A model generated the notes under the pieces. That model made no database searches, was not told the origin of the DNA, and was given only the letters and a program-made list of their open reading frames with translations. A DNA stretch of 64,000 nucleotides from Cotesia glomerata (Eukaryota > Arthropoda > Insecta > Hymenoptera > Braconidae), in contig NC_058162.1 of NCBI RefSeq assembly GCF_020080835.1, forward strand, positions 15,224,122-15,288,121, in the 5' to 3' direction. The position numbers and the translations under genes are program-made. Positions 44,673 to 55,590 of this stretch are shown here, piece after piece (positions within the stretch are counted from its first letter, which is position 1; each line of letters begins with the position of its first letter).

Positions 44673-47340
44673 GTCGCCGTAAGTATCGCCTTTCCTCTCC
44701 GGAGCGGATATTATATTTTTCTAGAGCTAAACGGAGACTATTTAGTCCGGCAATAATTTGATCTGGCGTAATTTTTTCTCGATGGTGGGTGCCCACGAAA
44801 ATTGAGAATATGCAGTATTTACCGATCCGGGTTACTAATATGTCACCCATTCTGGGCTTAGCAGATTTTAAATCTTGTGGATTAATAAATTTGAGATCGC
44901 GTAACAACCGGGCTGTGGGGGACGCGAATTCACAATCTGTTGTTAGGAAGTGTGCCAAGTGATTACGTACGTAGGTAAGTCCGTCCCTGCTGGATAGAAA
45001 TTTTATTGCTGATGTAGACTTAGGTTCGGCGATCGGAATTTCAGCAGGCGTTGTATATCTTTTTCTTAGCTCTTCTTCCGAACTAGAGGGTTCCGATGGT
45101 GGTAAATTTATTTCGGCCTGTTGTTCGGTTGTTGTTGGGGTTATTGTGCTATTTTTATGGATTGTCATTTGGTTGGTTAGTTGTACAGGTGTCTCGCTGG
45201 TGTCTGAGGGAGATTCTGTGGACGAATTCGGCTTTTGTTGCGGATTTTTAATCGCTGGAACAGGCTGTTCTGATGTTGACGGCTCTCCGAAGGTTACTCT
45301 CTTTTTCGCCCTTGGGACCGTTGTTGTTTGGTTAGGCGACGCATTGTCTTCCATCACACTGGAACAGGCTTCGGGGTTGTCATTGATGTTAAATGTGGGT
45401 AGTTCGGAGAGTCGGTCTCGTCGTTGAGCAATTACTGTCTCGTCCGCAAACGGTCTATACGGTGTTGATCCTTGATGCGTGGAAATGTCGATTATCTTTC
45501 CAGAAGACGGGTCCCATTGTATGCCTTGGGCTTCGAAATTTTTGAGCATGGACCGAATCAAAGTAGGGGTTTCCGGAGCTAATCTAATATTTTCCTCCGG
45601 TACTGGTACAGAGCTGGGCAATGATGACTCACCGATTTCCGTCGGGATGACGGTGTCATCAGGTTCACTGGCTGTTGAAGTGTCATCATTTTCGCCATCG
45701 TTTCCCTCGGATATTAATTCAGTGACTTCATTTCCATTTTCTGAGTCATCTGTACTGGAGTCCGGATTGGTGGGGGTTATTAACGTTCGATCTTCTTCTT
45801 CGTCTGAAACTACGTCTAATCGATGAAATGGTGTTGTTAATGATCTTCTGACTTCTCGGATGATCTCTTCGCTAGGTGGTGTCTTAGGAAACTGAACCCA
45901 TTGTGGATATGCTGTAAGAGGGTTTGCTGGTTTTGTGGAACCGCGTATCCAGTCTGGGGCTACTCCTCTGACATTACCGAATTTTTTTGCAATTCTTTCG
46001 AATTTTTCGATGGACTCATTGACGCTAGTTCGAGTTGTATCAATATTTTGCGATGTGTTTTGGATGGGATTTGTTTCGTTTATCGGATCTATTAATTCTC
46101 CCCCCTCTTCTTCGTCATCATCTCCGTCATCACCGGAATCAAAATAAGTGGCCGGTGCTAGTTCGCGAACGGGATCTTTTGGTATTTCTACTCGTCCGGA
46201 CTTCCCTCCTCCCTTATTTGGAGGTAAGAAGACGTCGTCAGAGTCGGCCGGAGTGTCTTGTTCTGATCCGTTCTCGGTTGATTCCGGTTCGCGATATGTA
46301 ATGGGAGGGTTTTGTGAACCGCGACGAAGTTCGGATCGTAAACGAGAAGCTATTGTGTCTCGAATCACAGGGAGACTCTGAACTCTATTATTACGGGAGC
46401 CGGGTGGTCGACCTCTTTTCTTTGCGGGCGCTTCTGTGTCTGTGCCACTGGCTGGTAATAATAACGTTTCAGGAACTGAGTTATTTATAATTAATTCTGT
46501 ATCTTTGGTATTATTTTGAGATTGTTGTGTTTGAATCTCACCCGTTCTTCCCCTCGGGTTGAATGACAAGGCGTCGGCGTACTGATCGCCTACGTTGGTT
46601 TTTATAACGACTGTAAACGAGAATTCGTTTAATTTAGAACGCCATTTTCGCTGACGTTCGGTGAGATCTCGGGTGTCTCTTAACCAGGCAACGCAAGCCT
46701 TTTTTGTTTGAACCGTGAATTTATTACCGTATAGATACGGGCGAAATTGTTGGACTGAGTATACTAATGCTAGGCACTCTTTTTCGTCCGGTGTGTATCG
46801 TAATTCGGCGTCTTTTAATATTCGTGAGGTGCAAGCAACGATTTTATCATTTCTTGTCGCTTTTGGGTTTATTACGAGATTGTTAGGTCCTATTTCAGAA
46901 GAGTCGAGTGTGGGGTCATCGAACTCTTGACTTAGGATACCCGAAATCCCTTCGTCTGATGAGCTGACGGCTAAAATGAAAGGTTTTTCAAGATTCGGGT
47001 ATGCTAATGTAGAATCTGCGCATAAGGCGGTTTTAATGTCTCGCATGGCAGAGTCTGCTTCTGCTGACCACTTAAAAGTTTTAGTTTTTCTAGTTAGGTC
47101 AGTCAGCGGTTTCGCTCGGACGGCATAATTGAAAATAAAACGTCGATAATAATTCGCTAGTCCAAGAAATTTTCGCATCTCGGTTTGATTTCTTGGGTTG
47201 GGGGCCTCGCGGAGGGCTTGAATTTTTTTAGGATCTGGTTTAACGCCATCTCTAGAGATAACGTGCCCCAGATAATCTACCTCAGCACAGAGAAATTTGC
47301 ATTTATCTGGTTGTAATGTTAGCCCCGCTTCCCTTAGCAC
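44608..47340 (-). pseudogene. Element C pol middle: RT end, RNase H, acidic linker with AT-hook, macro-like domain
   Basis: 910 codons, continuous. RT thumb/connection (YLGHVISRDGVKPDP, FLGLANYYRRF, residues 23-69). RNase H fold (EKECLALVYSVQQFRPYLYG, QYADALSF), but AVSSSDEGIS and VQTKKACVAW replace expected Asp-containing TDAS and TDHK positions. Then roughly 500 residues of acidic, Ser/Thr/Pro-rich low-complexity sequence, with an AT-hook-like KKRGRPPGSRNN near residue 310. The end (PRMGDILVTRIGKYCIFSIF, IIAGLNSLRLALEKYNI) resembles the middle of a macro (ADP-ribose-binding) domain, completed in the integrase frame. Typical Ty3/Gypsy pols have a short RNase H-integrase linker. Confidence 0.85.
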
Positions 47341-49309
47341 TTGAAATAATTTTTCGTAATCTGACGCCGTGTTCTTCTAGAGTACGCGCGTGTAGAATTA
47401 TATCGTCTAAATATATCAAGATCCATGGTAGCCAGCCTAGGGCGGTGTTCATCATTCGCTGAAAGGTGGCTGGAGCGCCTTCTAGCCCGAAAGGCATTCT
47501 GACGTATTCGAAATGACCGAAAGGGGTGGAGAATGCTGTTTTTTGAGCATCTTCCGGGTCCATTGGAACTTGGTGGAAGCCACTGGCGAGGTCGAAAACG
47601 CTGAAAAATTTTGCGTCTCCTAGTTGGTCAAGAAGACCGATAATTGAAGGGAGGGGATATGCGTCCCCGATCGAGATTTTATTTAAATCACGAAAATCAA
47701 TTACCATTCTCCACTTTTTAGCTCCGGTAATGGGGTCAGCCTTTTTAGGCACTACCCATACAGGAGAGCAGTAGGGAGATTTTGAGTTTCTGATTATACC
47801 TTGTTGTAATAGGTTTTCTACCTGTCTCTGGATCTCTTCTTGATGCTGTTTAGGAAATCTGTATTGTTTTATATGTACTGGTTTGTCTGTTTTAGTCGGA
47901 ATTTTACACGTGGCCCGGTTGGAACAGCCTAGATTGTCTCCGGGTAGGTGGAATATATCTGTAAATTCACCGACTATTTGTAAAATTTGAGCCTTTTGTT
48001 TATCGTCAAGGTGATGAGATGGAATTTTCTTTAAAATTTCAGATGTCCGTTTTTCTCGCGTTGAAACATCGACTGTAGGGTTTTCGCTGAAAACGTCGTC
48101 AGAACCGGAAGCTGAACTCTCGATTTGGAATTCATAATCTTCTAGGACTTGTGGATCTAGGTCGAGAGTTACGGCTTCTTCGGTCGTATTAAAAGCCATA
48201 CAATTCGCGTAACCCTGGTCTGCTAGGACAATGGCATCGCCAAGAAATATGCCTTCCGGTGCCGGAATACGTGGGAGGTATCCCTGTAGCAGACTTTTGG
48301 GTTCGATCGGTATTGGTACAACCATTCGAGTGCGAGGCGGGATTGTGAAGATCGGTGATTTGGCTATGTCTAGGCTGAACGGAATAGGATCTCTGGGCCG
48401 AACAAGTATGGTCAATGTTTGTTCGTAATATGAAATTTCCGCTTTTTCTTTGTCTAACCAGTCGTTACCTAAGATTCCCACGCCTGGGACTGGTAAGTCC
48501 TCTTTGCTGACTTGGCATGTAACTGGAACTCCGAAGATTTTTAAATCTACGGTCCCTAAGGTTTCGACTGGATCACCGCTGATTCCCCGAGCTATAACGC
48601 GACGACTGAAATTTATATAAACGTCAGGGAGGAGGGCTGTTTTATTTATAATGGAGACATCCCCCCCTGTATCTATGATAAATCGTTGGTATTTACCTAA
48701 TAAGGCTGAGCATTCGACGTCTATTTTTGGACCGCTACCTACTGCTAGCAGCTGGGATTCGCAAGCACCTCTCTTGATTGAAAAAGGTATAGGTCGTGTG
48801 GGTCGGTTTCTTAGTACCATTGTGTACCAGTAGAACGAGATGTTCGCTTGTTCTTTAATTAAAAAGTCGTTGCCGAGGATCGCTAGGTAACCGCCTAAAC
48901 GTTGGGGTACTACGCGGAATAGTACTACTTTGTCAAATATTTCGATGGTGACTATTCCTATTATTGGTTGTTGGTTCGATCCGATTCCCCCCACCTGTCC
49001 CATGTCCTTGCAGAGAAACGTGGTTTCGTTGGCTAGAGCGTCGATGCTGATAAAATTATAATTTGCCCCTGTATCGATGAGCATTTCTATTTGGTTACCG
49101 ATAAATTTTGGGCTTTTTACCATAATTACGGGTCCTCTACCGGTAACAAGAGCGATGCCCTTTACTGGCTCCTCTGACGATAGGATGCTGCAGTCATTGG
49201 TTGAGGGCGTGGGGGCTGGCTCGTCGTACCCTCGATCTGGCGAGCGCCCGTTGAGTTTAAAGTCGGTTCGAGAGGATCTTCGCCTGGGTTCAGGTTTTTC
49301 CTGGGACAT
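47303..49309 (-). pseudogene. Element C pol start: two retropepsin domains and RT
   Basis: About 668 codons, entered by a -1 shift from gag (147-bp overlap). Two aspartyl protease units: MLIDTGANYNFI (DTG about 79-81) with YLAILGNDFL, then FIIDTGGDVSII (DTG about 213-215) with GVGILGNDWL. RT: GIIRNSKSPYCSPVWVVPKK, WRMVIDFRDLN, FSVFDLASGFHQVPM and catalytic LIYLDDII. The frame breaks at a T run on the plus strand (47350-47354), one base out of phase with the next segment. Proteases cleave Gag-Pol; RT makes cDNA. Confidence 0.9.
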
Positions 49310-50673
49310 CCCGGGCAGCTACAGAACTCCGAGCTTTTGATGTGTCTCTCCAAACGTATCGGTGCGGGTTCCTGGTCCTCTTGTGGTGACTGAGGGTGAA
49401 TCGCTTCAGTCACGGGGTTCGCGGGGAGAGTTTCGGGCGTCCCTTGAGGGTAACCTTGCATTGTTTGTTGTTTTCTCGGGATCGCTGGAGTTGGATGTAG
49501 CTGACCTGAGTGTGTCGGGTAACTCTGAGGTCTGTAAGGTTGATAATAACCTCCCTGTTGGTAAGGAGTCTGGTATTGGCGATTTCCGTATGCCCTGTAC
49601 GGTGTTCGATATTGCCCTTGACCCGAAGTGGGCTGAAATTGCTTTCTTGGGTAGCTATTTTGAGTCGATGGTATCCCGTTCGTCGAGAATACCATAGCTT
49701 GTGGTGGTTCACAATCCGAATCTTCGCAACCGGGGTCTCCACACGGAGGTAGCCCATAATATGGTTGTTCTACAACCTCTGGATAGTCGAAATATGGATC
49801 TTCGGCCGGTGTATAAAAATCAGGGCATTCGGGTACACTATAGGCGAACGCAATTGGTTTTGGTTTAACATATAAGTCTGTTTCCGGGGCTTTGGTCCAC
49901 GGATGACCTTGAGTTGGGACTGCTTGTTGTTGAAAACGTTGCTGGTTTTGAAAATATCCCGAATTTCCGTTTGGTCTATTATGGTTACTGTGGATTTTTG
50001 CCGGCTCCGACCTGGGGTCGCGTTGCGCTGGTCTCGGATTTTGGAGACGCATATTATTATCGTATTTTATGGCCTGTTCTTGAATGGCCTCGAACAGAGC
50101 TGTTAGGGTCGTATATTTAGCGGTGGAAGCTAAACATTTGAGATAATCTGGTAAAGATTCGAAAAATGCATCTAACGCGAGTTGGTGAGCCTGATTCATA
50201 GTGGCTCCCCGGTCCGCTTCGGGCACTGCGGCCTGTATTTTCCGAAGGATTGATCGCAATCGATAATAATAGCTTTCTACAGCTTCATAATTTCCTCTAC
50301 GTGCGGTAGTTAATTTGCCTAGCGATAATCGGAGAGGGTTGCCGAGTCTGAAATGGCTACGGAGAACGCTTAATAGTTCCTGGACCGAACGAATTTCCAT
50401 GTCTTCAACGACATGGCGGGCGCGTCCTTGTAATTTGCGTAAAATGCGTCCAATAAACGGTTGCTGATTGTTATCGGGTATTAAATGTAGCCAGTCTTTA
50501 AGTCTACGGTCAAATTCTTCGAAGCTGACATCGCTATCGCCCGTAAATGTTGGTAAATTTTCTTCTAATTCCCGTGTGATATGATAATGATCTTTTTCCG
50601 CTTCGTCTCGTATTGTCGTGTATAACCGCGTACCTGGAGCCGGCGGTCTTTCTCCATCGTTAGGGTTCACCAT
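49162..50673 (-). CDS. gag: Element C gag, 503 residues, intact
   Basis: ATG 50671-50673 to stop 49162, uninterrupted. N-terminal two thirds is a Ty3/Gypsy-type gag core (FTGDSDVSFEEFDRRLKDWL, LRSHFRLGNPLRLSLGKL, VESYYYRLRSILRKIQAAVP). The C-terminal third is Q/P/Y-rich (YFQNQQRFQQQ, YQTPYQQGGYYQPYRP), with Cys clusters PPCGDPGCEDSDC and FCSCPGCP instead of a CCHC knuckle. It overlaps pol by 147 bp; the pol frame is -1 relative to gag, as usual for errantiviruses. The slippery site was not located. Confidence 0.9.
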   Translation of the reverse strand: MVNPNDGERPPAPGTRLYTTIRDEAEKDHYHITRELEENLPTFTGDSDVSFEEFDRRLKDWLHLIPDNNQQPFIGRILRKLQGRARHVVEDMEIRSVQELLSVLRSHFRLGNPLRLSLGKLTTARRGNYEAVESYYYRLRSILRKIQAAVPEADRGATMNQAHQLALDAFFESLPDYLKCLASTAKYTTLTALFEAIQEQAIKYDNNMRLQNPRPAQRDPRSEPAKIHSNHNRPNGNSGYFQNQQRFQQQAVPTQGHPWTKAPETDLYVKPKPIAFAYSVPECPDFYTPAEDPYFDYPEVVEQPYYGLPPCGDPGCEDSDCEPPQAMVFSTNGIPSTQNSYPRKQFQPTSGQGQYRTPYRAYGNRQYQTPYQQGGYYQPYRPQSYPTHSGQLHPTPAIPRKQQTMQGYPQGTPETLPANPVTEAIHPQSPQEDQEPAPIRLERHIKSSEFCSCPGCPRKNLNPGEDPLEPTLNSTGARQIEGTTSQPPRPQPMTAASYRQRSQ

Positions 50674-51353
50674 TTTTAATCCGTAATTACTAAATTCGAG
50701 GTGTATCGAAAACGGTGTGTGTACGTTGTGCCTACTTCTTGAGACAAGGGTGGAGTATTTACTTCCGAACCCGTTTGTTTAAACTGGGGTAATGCTCTCC
50801 GGGTTTTTAATAATTTAGTTAAATTTTAAATACGGTTTCGCTGCTAAGTAATTTTGGGTATTCCCTTTTTTTTTTTTTTTTTTTTTTTTCTTTTTCAAGG
50901 ATTAGAAAGGAAGGCAAAGAAAATAATAGATAAAGGAGCTTAAAAGAAGAGAAATAACTAAAAGAGGGAGACAAAATAAGATTTAATAACAGAGAGAAGA
51001 GAACCTCTTTTTTTTTTTTTTTTAGAACGCAATTAAAAAAGAAAAGGAAGTTTTAAATCGCGAAGTATTATTTTAATTACTAGGTAAGTGGGTCACAGCT
51101 GTAGAGTACAATAACCGGAGAGTAAGATTAGTTATCGTAGGTATAGGGTTACGGAATGTAGAGTACGGAAGAACGAACGCGGAAGAGTCGCGTCACTCTT
51201 CTTAAAGATTAGCTGTCGAGGCCTTGACGCTAGTGTTACAGCACACAAGGTCGGCACAACAAAATCTTTACAAATAATAATAATAAATAACACTGAAATA
51301 ATAATAAAATAGTAATAATAATAGTGATAATTATAATAATAAGATTATGATTG

Positions 51354-51384
<31 letters not shown>

Positions 51385-51571
51385 AAAGAATTTTCAGTTA
51401 GTTTATTTTTTTTTTTTTTGTTTGAATAATTTTTATTTAATATCAGCAAAATTAAAATAAAAAAAGAAGAAAAAAAAAAAAAATTTTAATCGAAATAAAA
51501 TTTATTATTAGTCAGCAGAAAGAAATAAAAAAGTATTTTAAATGGTTTAGCTGTTGATTAATTCCAAACGT

Positions 51572-51611
<40 letters not shown>

Positions 51612-51894
51612 ATTTAATTTTATTATTGTATTTATAATTTAAAAATTTTTAAATAAAGTTGGAGTGGAATTACGCCGGATATATCAAATGACGAATTGAA
51701 GCTAAATTTAATTTTGCTTAGCTAGCGGAATGTGAAATAATAAAATATTATATTAAATAGTATAAAAAATTTGGGTGTGGTTATTGATTTTAAAAAAAAA
51801 GTTTTGGAAATTTTTGGAGGAATTAGGAAAGAAATACTCTTTTCCGACAATTTTATCCGGGGTGGTTTGTCTAAAACGAGGGATCACCGTTCGT
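50674..51894 (-). promoter_or_regulatory. Element C 5' leader
   Basis: 1.2 kb between primer site and gag, rich in long A/T homopolymers (about 50866-50889, 51008-51023, 51354-51382, 51576-51608). No gene. Confidence 0.8.
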
Positions 51895-51912
51895 ATCCCA
51901 CCGCTGCCACCA
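51895..51912 (-). promoter_or_regulatory. Element C primer-binding site (tRNA-Leu type)
   Basis: Minus strand TGGTGGCAGCGGTGGGAT, 12 nt from the 5' LTR, matches the complement of a eukaryotic tRNA-Leu 3' end over all 18 nt as recalled, and similarity extends into the T-loop (GTTCGTATCCC on plus). Confidence 0.8.
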
Positions 51913-51924
51913 AAAATTCAGGTC

Positions 51925-52903
51925 TGTTATGTCCGAAAAATATGATCTTGGGATTCGGTAGCTGGACTATCGGAGGTTCGGATAACAGATGAATTTCCCT
52001 AACGAAAGTATCGTTAAGTTTTATTTTATGGGTTCGCGAAGGTGAAAACCCCGGAGAGGGCCCCTTGATTAAGACAATCGACCTCGGAAATAATAATAAT
52101 AACCTCCACTTACTATTGCGAATCTTGACTCCAACGATGATTCTTTCTTTGATTGGACTTTATCTTCCGTTGCTTGGCCGCTTCCTTCCTCCTGTTGGAC
52201 TGGAGGTTAAAGGTTGAAGGTTGAAGGGCTTCTTAATTTATGAATGATGGTACACTTTGATTCAAGGTTTTAAGTTTATATTCAGATTAAAGGCCCTATG
52301 GGCAAACACGTCTTAATTTACACTGATCACTTATTAACTAATACCAATATAAAATAGCGTTGAAAGTATATGAGTTCGTAACCGGAGTAACGACCCCGGC
52401 AAACAAAAGTTCGCCGATTATAATTCACAAAAGGAAAAGATGATTTGAGAGTGGGACCAGGTCACCGGAACTGCGGGAATCTCGATTATCGTAAACACGA
52501 ATCGTGGCTCGAAGAATCACAATCACAGAACTCGGAAATACCGTTAAGGAACTCGAAATTGGAAATAAAGGAAAAGTGACTAATTAATTTAATAATTGAA
52601 GTCTGCCTACACGTGTCGGGGTGTAGGACTCACCCGGGCTCTAAGGCAGAACTGTTACCTTGTAAATGAGCTTGCGAATTATGGTGTTCACGTCTTTTAT
52701 CACCTCGGTCGCGATTTGCAAGTGGGACTACTAATTAAACAATTGGTTCCTTTTGATGAGGTGATAATGCGCGGTAATGTGTATTCTTCAGCCACGAGTG
52801 AGTTGTCGCACAGTCCAGGTTGTTGTTCCCTAAATATGCAAGCGCTGCACTTTTCGGCAGGAATGGGAGGCCCTGTATTATAGACGGTATGCCGGATATA
52901 ACA
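51925..52903 (-). repeat. Element C 5' LTR
   Basis: 979 bp. Differences from the other LTR noted near 40511/52271, 40899/52657 and 41053/52809. Confidence 0.95.
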
Positions 52904-53278
52904 TTAACTAATAATCAGAGTCGTATCGTAGAAATATAGTTTAAAATGCCGTTATTATTTAATAGACGGTGTAAATCAATAAAATACTGAACATCACATT
53001 GTAACACGGTGAAATAATTACTTATATTTTAATAAATATATCAATTAGAGAAGTATACATTATGGGGGTTGAACAAAGACTGCCTGCACGCGGCTTCCGC
53101 GTACATTAATTAACATTGAGTAGTGGGGATACGCTCTAGCGCCACTCTCAACGATTTTCGTACTATTAACAATTATCATCTAATTTCTAATCTGGCTTAC
53201 ATGTTATCAGCAAACGTTTAGTATCAGGTGGTAAATTGGCGTTTACCTAGTGTGAGCCAACTGGCCACGTTGCAACTT

Positions 53279-55251
53279 TGTTAATTTATAACTGACAATT
53301 CTACTTTACGATATCAAACGCTTAACAATTTTATTTACATCTTGTTTAAAAATGTCTATCCAATTCGATATTATTACGGGACGTTAAAATTTGTTAAATA
53401 ACATCTCTTACAAAACTATCTGATTTTTCTAACTCAAATGATAGTGCTATCATACTAACGTAAGGTTGGTGAAATTAGATAATTATCTTTCGTTTTAACT
53501 AGCTTACAATCAATGCTGAGGAGCATTTCAATAATACAGTACACAATAATTATTTACAATCTATTGTAGGACTACTTCGTACTTTGTGCATTATACCGAT
53601 GAGTTTACTTAGCTCGTAACCGACACATGGTTGCCACTCAACTTTTGAGTACTTACAATAAGGCAATAAAACAAGGGTTTCTTGCGAGATAAAGACTCGG
53701 CTGTGAAAAAACTAAACCCGAGGTTTCCTCGTATAGTAATTCTAATACTATATCCTTGAAACCATCTGTTTTGTGTTGTTATGTTTTTAAAATTTTCTTA
53801 AACTCGACTCAACATAATTTTTCTACCAACAATGAATTTTACTTATTGAGTTACTGGCAACACACGTAATATTTATTTTCAACGACTAACGAAAAGGATA
53901 TTTTGAACTTTTCAAAGACTTTAACTAGAAACCCTTTTATACCAACATGTGTTATTTAGGCATTTCGAATTTCTACGTTATAACTATTTACTAGTTTCTA
54001 CTTTCTCCTTTGTGTATTGTTCACAAAATATATGTGACCACCGGGTTCTATTTTATAGTTTTGCCAAAGATAATTTCTTCAAACTTGGTGTCATATATTT
54101 TATATATATTATTAACATGCTTATTCATTATTTTTCAATCAGATTTGAGTATATATACTAACTATACCTAACAATAAGTTCGTTTTCCGAATTGTTAATC
54201 TTTGCAATTTGCAATAACTCCACATTAATAAAATCAATCATTCTACTCTCTTATAGCTAACTAATATTCAATTGTAACGATTAAAAATCAAGGCGTTACT
54301 AAATTATATTGTGATTCTGATTAAGACTACTGCTTATTTATTTTGAAAATGTATAGTTACTTATAACCGCGACAACATTCTTTGGAACCGCATAGCGAGT
54401 ACTCACTACTTGATCGCGCAAGTATATCAATGCTACATCCGGTATGCATAATTCAGAGTTCTGCTTCATTATTTATTAATTTACTATTTCTTCATGTTAT
54501 TACAATTACTACTTGCAATAACACTTTATTTATTATCGAGCAAGCATTACTAAGCCTACTTGATTATACCTCTTAATATACCAACTCAAGTTGTATCATA
54601 ATTAATTACTTTTAACTTCTACATTACCAAATTTATCGTTCATTATAACGCTGACACTCAGTGTCGTATTACTAAATGAGCGATAATGAGTTGACCAGCT
54701 TTAGGCCCTGATTCCTCATTTGCTGATGATTTAATTTATCGTAATCATTCGTTGTTGATATCGCTCTGACGTTGAATCCAGTAACTTCTTCAGCGTTGAA
54801 CTCATCATCCATTCTCTGCACCGATTGCTGGTGGACTCACTGAGAATGCAATTTCGGTTGCAAAACAGCTCACCATTGAGTTGTTCTGCTTCTTCATAAT
54901 TCCACCTTCTCCAGATGCTTTAGTCCTGGTTCCTTCTGCAAGTACGACGCCTCTACAAAGCCTATCTCGACCGCAGCTATTTATATTCTTAACTACTTCA
55001 ATTTTTCAGAGAAGTTGCAATTTTCGAAGATGTAGTAACATGACCTTGGGTGATCTAACTACGAAGTAGCCAAATTTGAGGATTGAGTAGGGTTGACTCA
55101 GCACTCAACGTAATGACCTTGAAACTAATGCGAAACCACAATATTTGCACTAACAATAACTTCTCAATTATAATTAATATATTATAACTTATTATAACAT
55201 TAATACACCACACTTTACACGGAACACGGATTTCCAATCCCACTTCTGATC
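53279..55251. other. Element A interior, right part; no intact gene
   Basis: AT-rich; open frames at 53949-54161, 54382-54576 and 54881-55069 have no recognisable motif. Confidence 0.5.
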
Positions 55252-55590
55252 GGTAAGACTCGAGGTTTATATTTTGTATACTACTCATATTTATTTATAC
55301 ATCTACAAGTAATAACCCGACAATGACTACGGAATGAGACAGTTAATGAAAGCCAATATAATTAAGGGATGACAATGACTGGGTGACGTTGTACTAGGAC
55401 CCATCGCGTGAGGTCCTCATGAAGGGTGGCGTCGGAATGCCCCTAACAATCTCTCTCGTAGTCCTCTCAACCCTCGTTGAGTGGGGGCGAGTCTTGTCAC
55501 GGGCTGGGGGTAAGACCTTACGTCACAGATCTCGGGCCTCACGATACTCGACAGCCGTCAGCCTCGGCAATAAGAATAGCGTTGCTTACA
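55252..55590 (-). repeat. Element A right LTR
   Basis: 339 bp, matching 35501-35839; first base pair mutated (GGTAAG for TGTAAG). Confidence 0.85.

Larger units (their letters stand above)
40167..52903 (-). mobile_element. Element C: full-length env-encoding Ty3/Gypsy element (insect endogenous retrovirus type)
   Basis: 12.7 kb with 979-bp LTRs (40167-41145 and 51925-52903; about three differences seen) and target duplication TTAAC (40162-40166, 52904-52908). Order on the minus strand: LTR, tRNA-Leu-type primer site, 1.2 kb leader, gag, PR-PR-RT, RNase H, long linker with macro-like domain, integrase, env, purine-rich tract, LTR. Env with signal peptide, RxRR-type cleavage site and transmembrane helix marks it as errantivirus-like. 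Three one-base frame changes interrupt pol; gag and env are open. Confidence 0.93.
37961..53274. mobile_element. Solo LTR B (about 2.57 kb) split by element C
   Basis: Left end TGTAACGTGGCT at 37961, right end GGCCACGTTGCA at 53274 (one mismatch from the inverted terminus), flanked by ACTT (37957-37960, 53275-53278). Its sequence is 37961-40166 plus 52909-53274. It has internal echoes such as CCGTATCTCGTGTATCATGG (about 38691) and CCGGATCTCGTGTATCACGG (about 38808). No coding. Confidence 0.75.
35501..55590 (-). mobile_element. Element A: decayed LTR retrotransposon with nested insertions
   Basis: Two 339-bp direct repeats, 35501-35839 and 55252-55590, with TGTAAG...CTTACA ends (right copy starts GGTAAG), a few substitutions apart; flanks TTTT on both sides. 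Excluding nested B and C the interior is about 4.5 kb, without a recognisable gag or pol. Minus-strand reading next to the right LTR gives CAGAAGTGGGATT, resembling a tRNA-Leu(CAA) primer site, so the element probably points left. Minus-strand pieces such as 54700-54810 (MDDEFNAEEVTGF) may be coding remnants, unassigned. Confidence 0.75.

Noticed and set aside
43547..47340. Programmed frameshifts within pol of element C
   Set aside because: They fall inside conserved domains (RT, macro-like, integrase), where related elements read through without a shift; decay or assembly error is simpler.
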